This document shows positions 5,807 to 7,178 of a DNA stretch of 7,178 nt, piece by piece. Origin of the DNA: Bryobacterales bacterium (GTDB taxonomy: Bacteria > Acidobacteriota > Terriglobia > Bryobacterales > Bryobacteraceae); NCBI GenBank assembly GCA_003142355.1, contig PLMF01000094.1, positions 1-7,178 of the forward strand, given 5' to 3'. Under the pieces are notes generated by a model that was not told the origin of the DNA, did not search any database, and saw nothing but the letters and a program-made list of their open reading frames with translations. The position numbers and the translations under genes are program-made. Each line of letters begins with the position of its first letter. Position 1 is the first letter of the stretch.

Positions 5807-6823
5807 TCACTCCGGAATCAGCGCTCTCCAGATTGGCTGCACCCAATCGTCTTTGGCCATGTCGTAAACGATGAAATCGGAGTCGAACTGCCAATAGGTC
5901 CACGCCCAGCCAAGCGACTCCGCCGTGCGCGCCACATGGGAGGTGTAGCGGATACGCGAATCCATATCGGCGCCGCCCCGGTCATAGGCCCCGAACTCGC
6001 CCAGCAGGATGGGCCGCTTCTGTGCCTTCGACCAGTCCTGAACGGTGGCGAAGTCGTCCTCCACCCTCCGCTTCTCCTCATCCGTACCCCAGGTTATTCC
6101 CGACAAGTTGGCTGTGGCCTTGTTCCACCGTGCGCCCTGGTGCGTGAAATTCATCGGCAGATAGTAATGGACTGTGACCAGGATGTTGCGATCGTCGTCC
6201 GGGAGTTCCAGCTTATCGAGGTAGTGGATGTTATTCCACGATGCCGGGCCGATCACTACATTCCGCTTGGGGTTCGACTTCCGAACGATCGCCAGCGCAT
6301 TTTTGATCCAGGCGTTCCAGAGTTCCGGTGTGAGTTGGCTGTTAGGCTCGTTCAGAATCTCGAAGAGAACGCTGTTCGGCGAATCCTTGTAATGCCCGGC
6401 TACCTGCTCCCAGAAAGCCATCAGCCTTGGCTTGCACGTCTCGGCGTCGTTTCCGCATACGTTGTAGTCGTGCTCGTCGAGAATGACCGTCAGCCCATTT
6501 GCCAAAGCGTTGCTCACCGCCCAATCGAGGGTCTTGAACCAGGCCGAATCGAGCCGGTTCTTGGCGTCCATATGCGAGAACGCCTGCAAATTGATGCGAA
6601 CCGTCTGAAACCCGCCCCCGCGGAGACGCTGGAAGTGCCGCTCTTTGAAACGTGCTCTCTCAAAGTCGCGCCACAGAGGGTCGTATCCGATGATGTTGAC
6701 CCCGCGACGCATGCTCTTGATTTGATCCCACGGATCGATCGGAACAAAGCCGGACGGCTGTGCTCCAGCTACACCTGCGATCAGGCAGGCGAGCGCCAGC
6801 AATCTATTGGCTCCCGAAATCAT
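5807..6823 (-). CDS. Secreted GH5-family glycoside hydrolase (endoglucanase-like)
   Basis: The protein has 338 residues. Residues 1-21 form a signal peptide (hydrophobic core LLALACLIAGVAG, cleavage likely after GAQ or AGA), so the enzyme is exported. The remainder is one TIM-barrel catalytic domain with the GH5 (clan GH-A) signature residues in order: R76 in VRINLQ, H118 in LDEHDYN, N158-E159 in ILNEPN (acid/base), H219-Y220 in VTVHYY, E276 in LLGEFGAY (nucleophile) and W311 in WTYWQFDSD. Known family reaction: retaining hydrolysis of beta-1,4-glucans, mannans or related polysaccharides; the exact substrate cannot be read from the sequence. There is no carbohydrate-binding module or dockerin, and the length is normal for a single-domain enzyme. 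All key residues are present, so it is probably active. It stands alone, with no transporter, regulator or other CAZyme beside it in the window. The ATG at 6823 has a good GAGGG site 7 bases upstream. Confidence 0.92.
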   Translation of the reverse strand: MISGANRLLALACLIAGVAGAQPSGFVPIDPWDQIKSMRRGVNIIGYDPLWRDFERARFKERHFQRLRGGGFQTVRINLQAFSHMDAKNRLDSAWFKTLDWAVSNALANGLTVILDEHDYNVCGNDAETCKPRLMAFWEQVAGHYKDSPNSVLFEILNEPNSQLTPELWNAWIKNALAIVRKSNPKRNVVIGPASWNNIHYLDKLELPDDDRNILVTVHYYLPMNFTHQGARWNKATANLSGITWGTDEEKRRVEDDFATVQDWSKAQKRPILLGEFGAYDRGGADMDSRIRYTSHVARTAESLGWAWTYWQFDSDFIVYDMAKDDWVQPIWRALIPE

Positions 6824-6830
6824 ATGGCAG

Positions 6831-6835
6831 CCCTC
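6831..6835 (-). promoter_or_regulatory. Ribosome binding site of the GH5 gene
   Basis: GAGGG on the minus strand ends 7 bases before the ATG at 6823. This spacing is close to ideal and fixes the start at the codon that opens the signal peptide. Confidence 0.65.
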
Positions 6836-6875
6836 GGTGTGCTGCTAACGGAGTTCAGCTTCGGAAGCACGATTA

Positions 6876-6896
6876 TCTCACGCATTCGGCGTGAGA
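6876..6896. repeat. 8-bp hairpin in the divergent intergenic region
   Basis: TCTCACGC (6876-6883) and GCGTGAGA (6889-6896) form a perfect stem with the 5-base loop ATTCG. It lies about 53 bases upstream of the GH5 start and 114 bases upstream of the dehydrogenase start, in the only space available for both divergent promoters. It could be an operator dyad, or a leader hairpin if GH5 transcription starts beyond it. No -35/-10 pair is clear enough to call. Confidence 0.45.
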
Positions 6897-7010
6897 GGCG
6901 CTGGCGCGGACGGAATTGCCGGACCAGTGGCAAGCGCCGCCCGGATCCCCGTTTCACGTGGACGGGAGTCCGATGGCCACGCCGTGCTCCGGTTGGCCGA
7001 CAATAAGACT

Positions 7011-7178
7011 ATGCGCGCCTGGCTGATGGATTCCTACGACGGTGTGGAAAACCTGCGGTTGTCGGACGTGGACGAAGCGCAGCCCGGCCCCGGCGAAGCG
7101 CTGGTAGCCATTCGGTTCGCGGCGCTAAACCCGGCGGATGCCTTCCTTGCGATAGGTATAGGCGTTAAAATAAGACCC
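7011..7178 (+). CDS. Medium-chain dehydrogenase/quinone oxidoreductase, N-terminal fragment
   Basis: The ATG at 7011 opens a frame of 56 codons that reaches the right edge. MRAWLMDSYDGVENLRL, then PGPGEALVAIRFAALNPADA, is the N-terminal pattern of the zinc-type alcohol dehydrogenase/NADPH:quinone oxidoreductase (MDR) superfamily: first beta strand, PGPGEV-type turn and LNPAD motif. These are cytosolic NAD(P)H-dependent oxidoreductases; the substrate cannot be told from this part. There is no clear Shine-Dalgarno (AATAAGACT precedes the ATG). After residue 47 (FLA) the family normally continues with a short G-x-Y/P segment towards a conserved GRD motif. Here the reading becomes IGIGVKIRP in AT-rich DNA, so the gene may be interrupted just before the window ends. 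It is transcribed divergently from the GH5 gene. Confidence 0.75.
   Translation, partial: MRAWLMDSYDGVENLRLSDVDEAQPGPGEALVAIRFAALNPADAFLAIGIGVKIRP
7152..7178. other. Possible insertion-element end or assembly junction at the right edge
   Basis: From 7152 the sequence changes abruptly from GC-rich dehydrogenase codons to an AT-rich stretch (10 of 27 bases are G or C), ending GGCGTTAAAATAAGACCC at 7161-7178. The encoded residues stop resembling the dehydrogenase family at the same point. GTTAAAA-x-x-x-GACC strings remind me of sequences found in the ends of IS21-family elements, but only 27 bases are visible and no second end can be checked. Natural divergence or a contig-end artefact remain possible. 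Confidence 0.3.

Noticed and set aside
5378..5903. Several open frames of about 108-123 codons on both strands between the repeat region and the GH5 gene
   Set aside because: They overlap mutually, lack credible starts and recognisable domains, and partly read through hairpins or into the GH5 gene. A CPQC pair in one of them is not enough for a zinc-ribbon call.

Overview
The window is a piece of a high-GC bacterial chromosome. Most likely it is from an acidobacterium of the Solibacter/Bryobacter type. That is an inference from the GC content, the pairing of a SurA-like protein with a TamB-like protein, the glycoside hydrolase and the style of dispersed palindromic repeats. No rRNA or other marker is present to prove it. 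Both window edges cut through genes.

Layout from left to right: the first codons of an unidentified minus-strand gene (1-91); a short AT-rich gap; a large minus-strand tamB-like gene (240-4328); directly upstream and overlapping it by one base, a minus-strand gene for an exported SurA-like chaperone without a parvulin domain (4328-5038); a repeat-rich region with no convincing gene (about 5042-5806); a minus-strand secreted GH5 glycoside hydrolase (5807-6823); a divergent intergenic region; and the 5' end of a plus-strand medium-chain dehydrogenase/quinone oxidoreductase gene (7011 onward) whose reading departs from the family pattern in the last 27 bases.

The two envelope genes form a translationally coupled pair (TGATG overlap). 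They plausibly work together on outer-membrane biogenesis: a periplasmic chaperone that holds unfolded outer-membrane proteins, and an inner-membrane-anchored, envelope-spanning TamB/AsmA-type protein for transport or assembly. The GH5 enzyme and the dehydrogenase look unrelated to that pair.

The most unusual part is 4982-5252. A 197-bp element (5042-5238) with perfect 15-bp terminal inverted repeats is flanked by a direct TTAG duplication, which is a MITE signature. Deleting the element and one TTAG restores a palindrome with 26-bp arms (25 of 26 paired), so the element is nested in an older palindromic repeat. That palindrome reads in frame as exactly the first 19 codons of the SurA-like gene. 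The single mismatch between its arms is the base that makes the ATG start codon. Element plus duplication is 201 bp (67 codons), and it leaves the upstream reading frame open. Mobile repeats therefore appear to have rebuilt the 5' end and leader of an envelope-biogenesis operon. A second, unrelated motif (GTGACGCATC, three copies) lies further upstream.
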